A stretch of DNA of 12,345 bases, from NCBI GenBank assembly GCA_004282995.1, contig SHLU01000047.1:1-12345 (forward strand), in the 5' to 3' direction. The notes under the pieces are model-generated. The model saw only the letters and a list, made by a program, of their open reading frames with translations, did no database searches and was not told the origin of the DNA. Each line of letters starts with the position of its first letter. The first letter of the stretch is position 1. This stretch comes from Sphingomonadaceae bacterium (GTDB taxonomy: Bacteria > Pseudomonadota > Alphaproteobacteria > Sphingomonadales > Sphingomonadaceae). Positions 1 to 6,502 of this stretch are shown piece after piece. The position numbers and the translations under genes are program-made.

Positions 1-81
1 GTCATCACCACCGCCAAGATGTTGATGGGAAAGGACGTACGCGAAGAAGCCCGTGACGAACACGTCGAAACGACGCTCTAG
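1..81 (+). CDS. C-terminal end of an unidentified protein (5' partial)
   Basis: An open frame runs from the left edge to a TAG at 79-81 and gives the last 26 residues of a protein. The tail is hydrophilic and charged (KMLMGKDVREEARDEH, ending in VETTL). I do not recognise the family from so short a piece. That it is a real gene end is supported by the strong terminator that starts about 18 bp after the stop, and by the lack of any other use for this stretch. It converges on the minus-strand transporter gene on the other side of that terminator. Confidence 0.6.
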   Translation, partial: VITTAKMLMGKDVREEARDEHVETTL

Positions 82-99
82 GAACTTCGCCCCCAAACA

Positions 100-131
100 A
101 AAAAGGGCCGCTCAATCGAGCGGCCCTTTTT
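100..131. terminator. Bidirectional Rho-independent terminator
   Basis: A perfect 14-bp inverted repeat (100-113 paired with 118-131) encloses the 4-base loop AATC. The core is AGGGCCGCTC/GAGCGGCCCT. The arms end in an A run on the left and a T run on the right, so the transcript of either strand carries a GC-rich hairpin followed by a U tract. It lies between two convergent genes (stops at 81 on + and 149 on -) and would serve both. Confidence 0.93.
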
Positions 132-148
132 CGTAACGAAGTCCGGTA

Positions 149-1588
149 TCAGCTACCCAGGATACTCGGGAACAGACCCGTAATCAGGATGATCGTCACC
201 GCTATCGGGCATAGCCAGGCGATCAGGAACCGCCATACGACGAACATCCCGCCGGTTAGCCCGGTCACTTCCTGCACCATCCGGCTGTCGGCCTTCCAGC
301 CAATGAACAGCGAGGTCAGCAGTGCGCCAATCGGCAACATCACTTTGCCCGTGAACCCGTCGACAGTGTCGAGAATGTCGGTGTTCTCGAACAGCGACCA
401 GAAGCCCAACGGTCGTACATCGGACCACACATTGTAGCCGAGCAAACAGGCGATCCCGATCACGAAGGCGCCGCCGCCGAAGATCAGCGCCGACTTGTGC
501 CGGCTCCATCCGCGCTCACCAATGCCATAGGCAGTCGGGACCTCCAGCAGAGAGATCGAACTGGTAATCGCCGCCACCAGGATCAGGACAAAGAACAGAA
601 AGCCGATCAGAGCGCCCCCAGGCATGGTCTGGAAGGCGAACGGCAGTGTCTGGAACACCAGCGTCGGCCCGGCGGCGGGATCGAGCCCGACGGCGTAGAC
701 AATCGGGAAGATCATCAGGCCCGCAATCAGGGCCACGCTGGTATCGGCGACCGCGATAGCGGCAGAAGTCGAACCCAGCTTGGACCCTTCGTGAATGTAC
801 GAGCCGTAGGTAATGAGGCCCGCAACGCCGAGCGACAGTGAAAACAGCGCTTGGCCAAGTGCCGAATTCATCACGGCCGGCGGCAGTTTCGACCAGTCGG
901 GCGTAAACAGGAAACGCACCGCCTGGCCCATATCGCCGACGAATGCCCCGTAGATGGTGATCCCAACCAGCAGTACGAAAAATGCCGGCATCAGCCAGGT
1001 CGCAGCCTTTTCGATACCCGATCCGATGCCGCGAGCGACGATGAAAAGCGTCAGGCCCATGAAGGCGAAGTGCATGACGAGAAGCAGACTTGGGCTGGCG
1101 AAAAGATCGCCCATCCGGCCTTCGATCACATCCTTACTTTCCCCGGCAAGCGCTCCCCGGAGCGGATCACCCGCGCCAATTGCCTGCAACAGGTCCCAGC
1201 CCATCACACCGACGTAGTAAAGTACCCAGCCAGCGACGACCGAATAGAAGGACAAAATCAGCCATGCGGCCAGCGCGCCGATCCCGCCGAAAATCGACCA
1301 GCGCTCGGACGCCCCCGAATCTTGCGCGACCTTCTTGATCGAGCCAACCGCGTCGGTTTGTCCGGCGCGGCCAATGAAAATTTCCGACAGCACCAGCGGC
1401 AGGCCGAGCAGGAACACGCAGCCGATATAGAAAATGACGAATGCGCCGCCTCCACTCTCGCCCGCAAGTGTAGGAAATCGCCAGACATTGCCAAGTCCGA
1501 CTGCCGCGCCGATTGCGGCGAGAATGAAAGCCGAGCGAGATGACCACCCGTCGCGCGTTGCGCTGCTGCCCGAAGCTGCTGCTACCAT
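149..1588 (-). CDS. Sodium-dependent transporter, neurotransmitter:sodium symporter (NSS/SNF) family
   Basis: A predicted inner-membrane, Na+-coupled importer of the LeuT/TnaT/MhsT family, whose bacterial members usually carry amino acids. It is about 479 aa with roughly 11 hydrophobic segments, the usual bacterial form. Seen: the TM1 signature GLGNVWRFP (residues 31-39), followed by GESGGGAFVIFYI and then LPLVLSEIFIGRAG in TM2. Later comes LSLGVAGLITYGSYI, the TM6 region that lines the substrate and ion sites. By alignment in the head, LeuT Asn27 is kept (N34) while LeuT Asn21 is Ala (A28). The start at 1588 is preferred because family members begin shortly before the WxSRxxFILAAIGxAVGLGN block. 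An in-frame ATG at 1666 would add 26 atypical residues and run over the divergent promoter region. A GAGGGG lies 12 nt upstream of the chosen ATG, a rather long spacing. The substrate cannot be told from sequence. Confidence 0.93.
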   Translation of the reverse strand: MVAAASGSSATRDGWSSRSAFILAAIGAAVGLGNVWRFPTLAGESGGGAFVIFYIGCVFLLGLPLVLSEIFIGRAGQTDAVGSIKKVAQDSGASERWSIFGGIGALAAWLILSFYSVVAGWVLYYVGVMGWDLLQAIGAGDPLRGALAGESKDVIEGRMGDLFASPSLLLVMHFAFMGLTLFIVARGIGSGIEKAATWLMPAFFVLLVGITIYGAFVGDMGQAVRFLFTPDWSKLPPAVMNSALGQALFSLSLGVAGLITYGSYIHEGSKLGSTSAAIAVADTSVALIAGLMIFPIVYAVGLDPAAGPTLVFQTLPFAFQTMPGGALIGFLFFVLILVAAITSSISLLEVPTAYGIGERGWSRHKSALIFGGGAFVIGIACLLGYNVWSDVRPLGFWSLFENTDILDTVDGFTGKVMLPIGALLTSLFIGWKADSRMVQEVTGLTGGMFVVWRFLIAWLCPIAVTIILITGLFPSILGS

Positions 1589-1666
1589 GTTCCGTATTAT
1601 CCCCTCGAAACGCTTTGAGTGCGCTCTGTGAGCGGCCTTACTGCAACGAAAAGTGAACCGCGCCAA

Positions 1667-1689
1667 GGGGCAAGCTTTGCCTTTGCCCC
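1667..1689. promoter_or_regulatory. Inverted repeat in the divergent SNF-transporter/panB promoter region
   Basis: GGGGCAA (1667-1673) and TTGCCCC (1683-1689) form a perfect 7-bp inverted repeat with a 9-nt spacer. A nested alternative, GGCAA (1669-1673) with TTGCC (1677-1681), shares the left arm, so two mutually exclusive hairpins are possible. The element lies 25 bp before the panB ATG, in the only sizeable gap between two divergent genes. It could be an operator or a leader structure. A poor -35-like TTGCCT (1677-1682) overlaps it and GCTAAT (1698-1703) could be a -10, but the spacing is only 15 bp. The rest of the 1589-1713 gap shows nothing else clear. Confidence 0.35.
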
Positions 1690-1713
1690 CAAGCGAGGCT
1701 AATCGCTTGACCT

Positions 1714-2583
1714 ATGTCGACTACTTTCCAGCTCGATACGAGCACGAGCCGCGCAAACCCGACCCCGGCGCCGATGAAGCGCCTGACCGTTCCGCGCATT
1801 CGCGCGCGCAAGCAAGACGGGGTGACGCAAGAACCACTGGTAATGCTGACAGCCTACACCGCAAGGCAGGCCCAGTTGCTCGATGCACATTGCGACCTGC
1901 TGCTGGTTGGGGATTCGCTTGGCCAGGTTATCTACGGACTACCCTCCACCATTCCCGTCACAATGCGGATGATGGCCGACCACGCCGCAGCGGTCGTGCG
2001 GGGAAGCTATCATTCGGTCGTGGTCGTCGATATGCCGTTCGGCTCATACGAATCTTCGCCCCAACAGGCATTCGAAAGCGCCAGCTTCCTGCTCAAGGAA
2101 AGCGGCGCTGCGGCAGTCAAGCTGGAAGGCGGCGAAGCAATGGCGGATACCGTCGCCTTCCTCAACCAGCGCGGCATCCCGGTGATGGGTCATGTCGGCC
2201 TGACCCCGCAGGCAGTCAATGTCCTGGGCGGCTATATGGCCCGCGGGCGCGACGATGCCGAGGCCGACAAGATCGTCAGCGACGCCAAAGCACTCGACGA
2301 GGCGGGAGCCTTTGCCATCGTCATCGAGGGCGTTGTCGAGCCGATCGCCATCGCGGCTACGAAAGCGGTCAGCGCGCCCACCATAGGTATCGGAGCGTCA
2401 GCCAAATGCGATGGGCAGGTGCTGGTGACCGAAGATATGCTTGGCATGTTTGAACGGGTCCCTCGTTTCGTGAAGAAATACGGCGATATCGCGCAAACCA
2501 TCGAAGCCACGGCCAAAACCTACGCCGAAGAAGTCCGAGCGCGGGACTTCCCCGGTCCTGACCAGCTTTACCAACCGAAATAG
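1714..2583 (+). CDS. panB: 3-methyl-2-oxobutanoate hydroxymethyltransferase (ketopantoate hydroxymethyltransferase)
   Basis: PanB transfers a hydroxymethyl group from 5,10-methylene-tetrahydrofolate to 2-oxoisovalerate to give ketopantoate, the first committed step of pantothenate and hence coenzyme A synthesis, in the cytoplasm. The 289-aa protein is a (beta/alpha)8 barrel of the PEP mutase/PanB superfamily. Expected residues are present: VGDSLG with D67 and VVVDMPF with D106 (Mg2+ ligands), VKLEGGE with K136 and E138, GHVGLTPQ (159-166), GGYMARGR (172-179), and E205 in VIEGV matching the catalytic glutamate of E. coli PanB (E181). It is about 25 aa longer than the E. coli enzyme, mostly in an N-terminal leader before KRLTVPRIRARK; similar leaders are, as I recall, common in sphingomonads, so the start at 1714 is kept. 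An internal ATG at 1774 has no better ribosome site. No good Shine-Dalgarno sits directly before 1714. panC and panD are not in the window. Confidence 0.97.
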   Translation: MSTTFQLDTSTSRANPTPAPMKRLTVPRIRARKQDGVTQEPLVMLTAYTARQAQLLDAHCDLLLVGDSLGQVIYGLPSTIPVTMRMMADHAAAVVRGSYHSVVVVDMPFGSYESSPQQAFESASFLLKESGAAAVKLEGGEAMADTVAFLNQRGIPVMGHVGLTPQAVNVLGGYMARGRDDAEADKIVSDAKALDEAGAFAIVIEGVVEPIAIAATKAVSAPTIGIGASAKCDGQVLVTEDMLGMFERVPRFVKKYGDIAQTIEATAKTYAEEVRARDFPGPDQLYQPK

Positions 2584-2602
2584 CGCGAGCGCACAACTTG
2601 CA

Positions 2603-2631
2603 GCGCGCGGGCAAATGCCATAGCCGCGCGC
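2603..2631. other. GC-rich hairpin between panB and the DUF475 gene
   Basis: GCGCGCGG (2603-2610) and CCGCGCGC (2624-2631) form an 8-bp perfect GC stem with a 13-nt loop, in the 66-bp gap after panB. It has no T run on either strand, so it is not a canonical intrinsic terminator. It ends 7 bp before the GGAAGG ribosome site of the next gene, so it might stabilise or attenuate the readthrough transcript. Chance formation in GC-rich DNA is possible. Confidence 0.35.
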
Positions 2632-2649
2632 CGACACCGGAAGGCGACC

Positions 2650-3729
2650 ATGGCTACATTGCTGCGTTTCTATAAATTCTCGATCCTCTTCACCCTGGCG
2701 TGCTTTGGGCTGGCAGCCTGGTACGGCTGGGCGAGCACAGGCACGCTGGTCGGTACTTTTTCGCTACTGTGGATCGTGCTCGTGCTGTCGATCCTCGAAG
2801 TATCGCTCAGTTTCGACAATGCTGTGGTCAACGCTACGGTGCTGCGAGACATGGACCCGGTCTGGCAGCGACGGTTCCTGACCATCGGCATATTGATTGC
2901 CGTATTCGGGATGCGGATCGTCTTTCCCATCGCGATTGTCGCCATTGCTGCCGATCTTGGCCCGATCGAAGCGATGACTCTGTCGCTGAACCGACCTTCG
3001 GAATACGAACGGATCGTCAGCGAAGCGCATCTGGGCATTGCCGGATTTGGCGGAGCGTTCCTTGCCATGGTCGGGCTCAGCTTTTTCTTTGACGGGGACA
3101 AGGACGTTCACTGGATCGCCTCGGTTGAACGCGCGATAAACCGTTTCTCAAACGTTCCAGCGGTTGAAATTGGCCTCGTACTGGCACTGGTCTACGGTGT
3201 TTCAACCCTGCTGACCCCAGAGGAATCGGTGACCTTCCTGACAGCAGCCATCCTCGGCCTTGTTACATTCATTGCCGTGCAGGGGCTCGGCGCGATCATA
3301 GAGCAGCGCGAGATTCGCAAGAAAGCCGCTGGTGAGATTGTCAGGTCCGGGCTTGGCGGATTCCTCTATCTCGAAGTGCTTGACGCGAGCTTCAGTTTCG
3401 ACGGTGTGATTGGCGCTTTTGCACTGTCGAACAACATGATCATCATTGCGCTCGGCCTGTCGGTCGGGGCGATGTTCGTGCGCTCGATGACGATCCACCT
3501 GGTGCAGACGGGCACCCTGGCGCAATATCGCTACCTCGAACACGGGGCCTTCTGGGCTATCATCGTACTGGGCGCCATCATGCTGCTTTCGGCCGAGTAT
3601 CACATTCCCGAGACTATAACCGGCCTGATCGGTGCAGTTCTGATCGGCCTGTCGCTGTGGTGGTCGATCCGTCACAATCGGCGGGTTGCGATCAATCGCG
3701 CAAGTGCAGAACCTGCCGTGCAAGAATAG
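2650..3729 (+). CDS. DUF475 (TerC-like) integral membrane protein
   Basis: A polytopic inner-membrane protein of 359 aa with about 9 hydrophobic segments. It carries two copies of a diagnostic acidic motif inside membrane segments: SLSFDNAVVNA (53-63, D56/N57) and, in the second half, LDASFSFDGVIGAF (244-257, D245, D251). This paired SFDN/SFDG layout is that of DUF475, related to the TerC family. TerC relatives include tellurite-resistance TerC, Alx and the Bacillus manganese exporters YceF/YkoY, so a metal-ion (perhaps Mn2+) efflux role is a reasonable guess but is not shown here. GGAAGG (2639-2644) lies 5 nt before the ATG and supports the start. It follows panB by 66 bp on the same strand and may be cotranscribed. 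Its last 38 bp overlap the 3' end of the convergent SBF-like gene. The C-terminal tail (RHNRRVAINR onward) is cytoplasmic-looking and basic. Confidence 0.9.
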   Translation: MATLLRFYKFSILFTLACFGLAAWYGWASTGTLVGTFSLLWIVLVLSILEVSLSFDNAVVNATVLRDMDPVWQRRFLTIGILIAVFGMRIVFPIAIVAIAADLGPIEAMTLSLNRPSEYERIVSEAHLGIAGFGGAFLAMVGLSFFFDGDKDVHWIASVERAINRFSNVPAVEIGLVLALVYGVSTLLTPEESVTFLTAAILGLVTFIAVQGLGAIIEQREIRKKAAGEIVRSGLGGFLYLEVLDASFSFDGVIGAFALSNNMIIIALGLSVGAMFVRSMTIHLVQTGTLAQYRYLEHGAFWAIIVLGAIMLLSAEYHIPETITGLIGAVLIGLSLWWSIRHNRRVAINRASAEPAVQE

Positions 3730-4669
3730 CGGCAAGCGGTGCTGCAGCCATCAACTGGATGAGATGGTAGAGCAATAGCGGAGCGATTACGTAACCCGCG
3801 ACGGCCGGAGGGAACAGCAACGCGGCAAGCGGTGCACCGACCGCCACGCTCTTCTGGCTTCCCGCGAACAGGAAAGCGATCCGGTCCCGGAGGGGCAGGC
3901 GCAGGACGCCTGCGAACAACCAAACTCCGAGGTTGGCAGCCACTAGGAAGACAACCACCAAGAGAAAGAGCCAGGCCCACCCGGCAGCCTCCATCGCCTG
4001 GCCGATCCCCTGCTCGACCGCTCCCGAGAACGCGACATAGACCGCAATCCCGATCACGATCCGGTCGAGCCAGACAATCTTCTCACGCCTCTCGGCAATC
4101 CAGTGCATTGTCCAGCCCTGGACTGCCTGGCCGAGCAAGAAGGGAAGGACGAGCAACAGGGCGATTCGCACGATGACGCTGCTCCCCGTATCCGCAGCAT
4201 CGCCACCGCCGAGCAGGGCGAACAGCGGAGCGGAAACGAATACTCCGACGATGTTGATCAGCGCCGCGCCAATCACTGACAGTGCGGCATTGCCATTGGC
4301 CATCGTCGTGTAGGATGTAGCCGATTGGATGGTGGATGGCAGAACACCGAGAAACAGGAAGCCAAGCGCCACAAGCGGGGGCAGGACACCCGCCGCGAGC
4401 TGCGCCAGACCAAGACCTGCCAATGCCATCGCCCCGAACACCCATAGCCCCAAAGGCAGGAAGAACCGCCAGTTGCGCAGCCCTTGCAGGATTTCTCCAC
4501 GAGAGATGCGCATTCCGTTGACCAGGAACAGTGTAAAGATGGCACCGGCGGACACGGTCTCGGCGATGATACGGGTTTCGCCGGTCGACGGGAACACCGC
4601 CGCCAGCAGCGTCGCCAGCAAGAGCACAGCAATCATCGGATCACGCAGGATGGCGAGGCGGCTAATCAT
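3692..4669 (-). CDS. Bile acid:sodium symporter family protein (SBF-like, SLC10A7-type)
   Basis: A 325-aa membrane protein with about 10 hydrophobic segments, the size and shape of the SBF-like family (PF13593, relatives of SLC10A7) in the BASS superfamily. Characteristic motifs are LGVLPSTIQSATSYT (108-122) followed by ANGNAALS (124-131), the first crossing-helix region, and FAGSQKSVAVGAPLA (268-282), with a terminal YHLIQLM (301-307). Family members are presumed Na+-coupled carriers of organic anions; the substrate of this bacterial branch is unknown to me. It is the last gene of the minus-strand run, 48 bp downstream of the TPR lipoprotein gene, so it is probably cotranscribed with the PrsK/PrsR module, though a function in exopolysaccharide production is only an inference. 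The start ATG at 4669 has a GGGGAGAA about 16 nt upstream, too far for an ideal ribosome site; an internal ATG at 4636 is not better. Its 3' end overlaps the convergent DUF475 gene by 38 bp and no separate terminator is visible. Confidence 0.9.
   Translation of the reverse strand: MISRLAILRDPMIAVLLLATLLAAVFPSTGETRIIAETVSAGAIFTLFLVNGMRISRGEILQGLRNWRFFLPLGLWVFGAMALAGLGLAQLAAGVLPPLVALGFLFLGVLPSTIQSATSYTTMANGNAALSVIGAALINIVGVFVSAPLFALLGGGDAADTGSSVIVRIALLLVLPFLLGQAVQGWTMHWIAERREKIVWLDRIVIGIAVYVAFSGAVEQGIGQAMEAAGWAWLFLLVVVFLVAANLGVWLFAGVLRLPLRDRIAFLFAGSQKSVAVGAPLAALLFPPAVAGYVIAPLLLYHLIQLMAAAPLAAILARQVLHLRD
4254..4274. repeat. 21-bp exact direct repeat, copy 1 (inside SBF-like gene)
   Basis: These 21 bases are identical to 4714-4734 in the same orientation (core GATCAGCGCCGCGCC). 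In this copy the minus strand codes for the IGAALI part of the symporter (residues 133-138), so the sequence here is explained by the protein. Flanking bases differ on both sides. Confidence 0.8.
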
Positions 4670-4713
4670 GCGCTCGTTCTGTGGTGGTTCTCCCCAAGCA
4701 TGTCGAGCAGGGA

Positions 4714-4734
4714 TTGATCAGCGCCGCGCCAATC
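4714..4734. repeat. 21-bp exact direct repeat, copy 2 (across the TPR-gene stop codon)
   Basis: Second copy of the 21-base sequence at 4254-4274, same orientation, 460 bp apart. Here the minus strand reads in another frame and gives the last residues of the TPR lipoprotein (LARR), its TGA stop at 4718-4720 and 4 bases of the gap. Different frame use means the identity cannot come from protein homology. Confidence 0.8.
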
Positions 4735-6502
4735 TCTCCGCCCTGCCCAGCATCCGCAATTTCGCAAGCAGCAAATCACGTAATTTCTGATCGGATATCA
4801 TCGCCATTGCTTCAACCGACGCCGGGTGAGTTGGCTGGATCGCAAATGCACGTGCCGCAAATTGCCGGGCCTTTTCGGGCTGGTCGAGTCGCAAGGCCAT
4901 GACTGATCGCAGCGCAAGCAGTTCGGGATCACGGTCACCTCCTGACCGGAGGGCAGCGTCCAGCAGCAGCGCTGCCCGGGCTGTCTCGCCGGCGCGTAAG
5001 TACATTTGAGCCAGTTCTGCTGCCGGTTCCACTGCACTCTGGTGTCCGGCCAGATATTGTTCGAGCAGGACGCGGGCATCGTCCTCGCGCCCCGCGAGCC
5101 GTAGGGCCGCGGCGTGACGCCTGGTCAAACTCCATGGTTGGCGCACCTGGGCAGACCGCTCATAATATTGCAGCGCCTTCTTGACGTTACCACCAACCAG
5201 TTGCGCGTCTGCCGCCAGCGACAGTGCATCTGCCGAACCCGGAAACCGTTTACGGAACGCTTCGGCTACCGCCACCGCGTCCCGTGCCTCACCATCGACG
5301 ATGTAGCTGCGGACCAGCGACAGCGCATCGTCGCCGCTTCGTGGATCTATGATTGCACGTCGGTCGAAGGGGCCGGTTGGCTGCATCGCCACGAGCCTTT
5401 TCGGTCGTGAACGAGCTGCCAGATCAAGTAGCTCGCCAGCTTCTACGCGTTCACCCAGTGCCTCGTGTGCACGTGCGACAAGCGTCTGGAGGTAGGGCGA
5501 GGCGCTGCTCTGAGTTGCCACATCTCCGAACCGATAGACCAGTTCGCGATGGCTGCCGCTCATGGCGAGCGCCCGCGCCAGCAGGTCGCGCGCCCTACGG
5601 TTTTCCGGGCGCTGGCGATAAAGCCGATCGAATTGCTGGGCAGCGCTGGCGTAGTTGCCGGTCTCCAGATCGATGATCCCCGAGAGCAGAAGGCCCGCCG
5701 GCGCGCTGCGGGCAGTTTCACCGCTTCGCGCAAGCAATCTGCGCGCGAGTTCGTACCGGCCCGCGCGTGCTGCCAGCACAGACTGAAGGTAAAAGCCGCG
5801 CCAATATCCCGGGTCAATTGCGGCGATCCGCCGCACGGCGGCAAGCATTTCCTCGGCTTCGCCCGCTTCACCCAGGGTCGCAGCATATTCGGCCAACAAT
5901 TCGAGTTGACCCGGCCGCGCCGCTATCGCCCTCTCAAACCATGGCAAAGCCTGGGCCATCCCGCTCGCATCGCGCGCAAGTTGACCCCGAAACATTAACG
6001 CCTCCCAATTATCGGGACCGTAACTGACAGCCATTTCGGCAGCCTCAAGGGCCGCAGTCTGCTCGCCACCACGATAGCGAAGGCGACCTATATCGACCCA
6101 CAACCGGGCATCCTGCGGGATCCGCGCCAGGGCGCGGTCGAAAGCCTGCCCGGCTTCGGCCAGGCGGCCTTCGCGCATCTCGAGCCTTCCCAGCGCATGG
6201 AATCCTCGCCCGGACGTCTCCGCATTGAAGGCACCGTTTTCAAGCCACTTGCGCGCCTCGACAGGCTGGCCTTGGAGCAATTCGGCAGCGCCGAGATAGG
6301 CAGCCACGTTCTCACGCGGGGTGCCACGCTCCATCATTTCGCGCAGGGCCAGCTCTGCACCGAAACCGTCGCCCTCCTCAAGCGCGACCAGGGCGCGCTG
6401 CATGGGCGGCGCCTGCGGTTCGCTTTCGGTGCAGGCGGCGAGCGCCAATGACGCGCCGATCGAGAGCGCTATGGTCCAGCTAAGCTCAGGTCTGCAGGTC
6501 AT
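4718..6502 (-). CDS. TPR-repeat lipoprotein, PrsT-like (XrtA/PEP-CTERM system)
   Basis: A protein of about 594 aa made almost wholly of tetratricopeptide-type helical pairs behind a lipoprotein signal. The signal has a hydrophobic stretch ending in LALAAC, a lipobox with the lipidated Cys at residue 24, so it should be anchored to a membrane on the periplasmic side. Clear TPR-like units include ALGRLEMREGRLAEAGQAF (residues 103-121), ALPWFERAIAARPG near 185-198, and ASAAQQFDRLYRQRPENR near 285-302; there are about a dozen in all. It directly follows prsR, which it overlaps by 17 bp, the place taken by prsT in XrtA/PEP-CTERM loci. PrsT as I recall it is about 900 aa, so this is a short version or a separate TPR family; no gene symbol is assigned. 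The start at 6502 gives a typical 23-residue signal; an in-frame ATG at 6520 adds 6 residues. Neither has a good ribosome site, so translation is probably coupled to prsR. TPR proteins of this kind are scaffolds; a role in exopolysaccharide assembly or export is inference. Confidence 0.85.
   Translation of the reverse strand: MTCRPELSWTIALSIGASLALAACTESEPQAPPMQRALVALEEGDGFGAELALREMMERGTPRENVAAYLGAAELLQGQPVEARKWLENGAFNAETSGRGFHALGRLEMREGRLAEAGQAFDRALARIPQDARLWVDIGRLRYRGGEQTAALEAAEMAVSYGPDNWEALMFRGQLARDASGMAQALPWFERAIAARPGQLELLAEYAATLGEAGEAEEMLAAVRRIAAIDPGYWRGFYLQSVLAARAGRYELARRLLARSGETARSAPAGLLLSGIIDLETGNYASAAQQFDRLYRQRPENRRARDLLARALAMSGSHRELVYRFGDVATQSSASPYLQTLVARAHEALGERVEAGELLDLAARSRPKRLVAMQPTGPFDRRAIIDPRSGDDALSLVRSYIVDGEARDAVAVAEAFRKRFPGSADALSLAADAQLVGGNVKKALQYYERSAQVRQPWSLTRRHAAALRLAGREDDARVLLEQYLAGHQSAVEPAAELAQMYLRAGETARAALLLDAALRSGGDRDPELLALRSVMALRLDQPEKARQFAARAFAIQPTHPASVEAMAMISDQKLRDLLLAKLRMLGRAERLARR

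Noticed and set aside
851..1543. A 230-codon + strand open frame opposite the SNF transporter
   Set aside because: The opposite strand carries the conserved NSS signature motifs. The antisense product is a hydrophilic Arg/Gln/His-rich sequence typical of the complement of a membrane-protein gene.
1589..1666. A 26-residue N-terminal extension of the SNF transporter (ATG at 1666)
   Set aside because: NSS proteins start just ahead of the first membrane helix. The extra residues are basic and unlike the family, and would cover the divergent promoter region.
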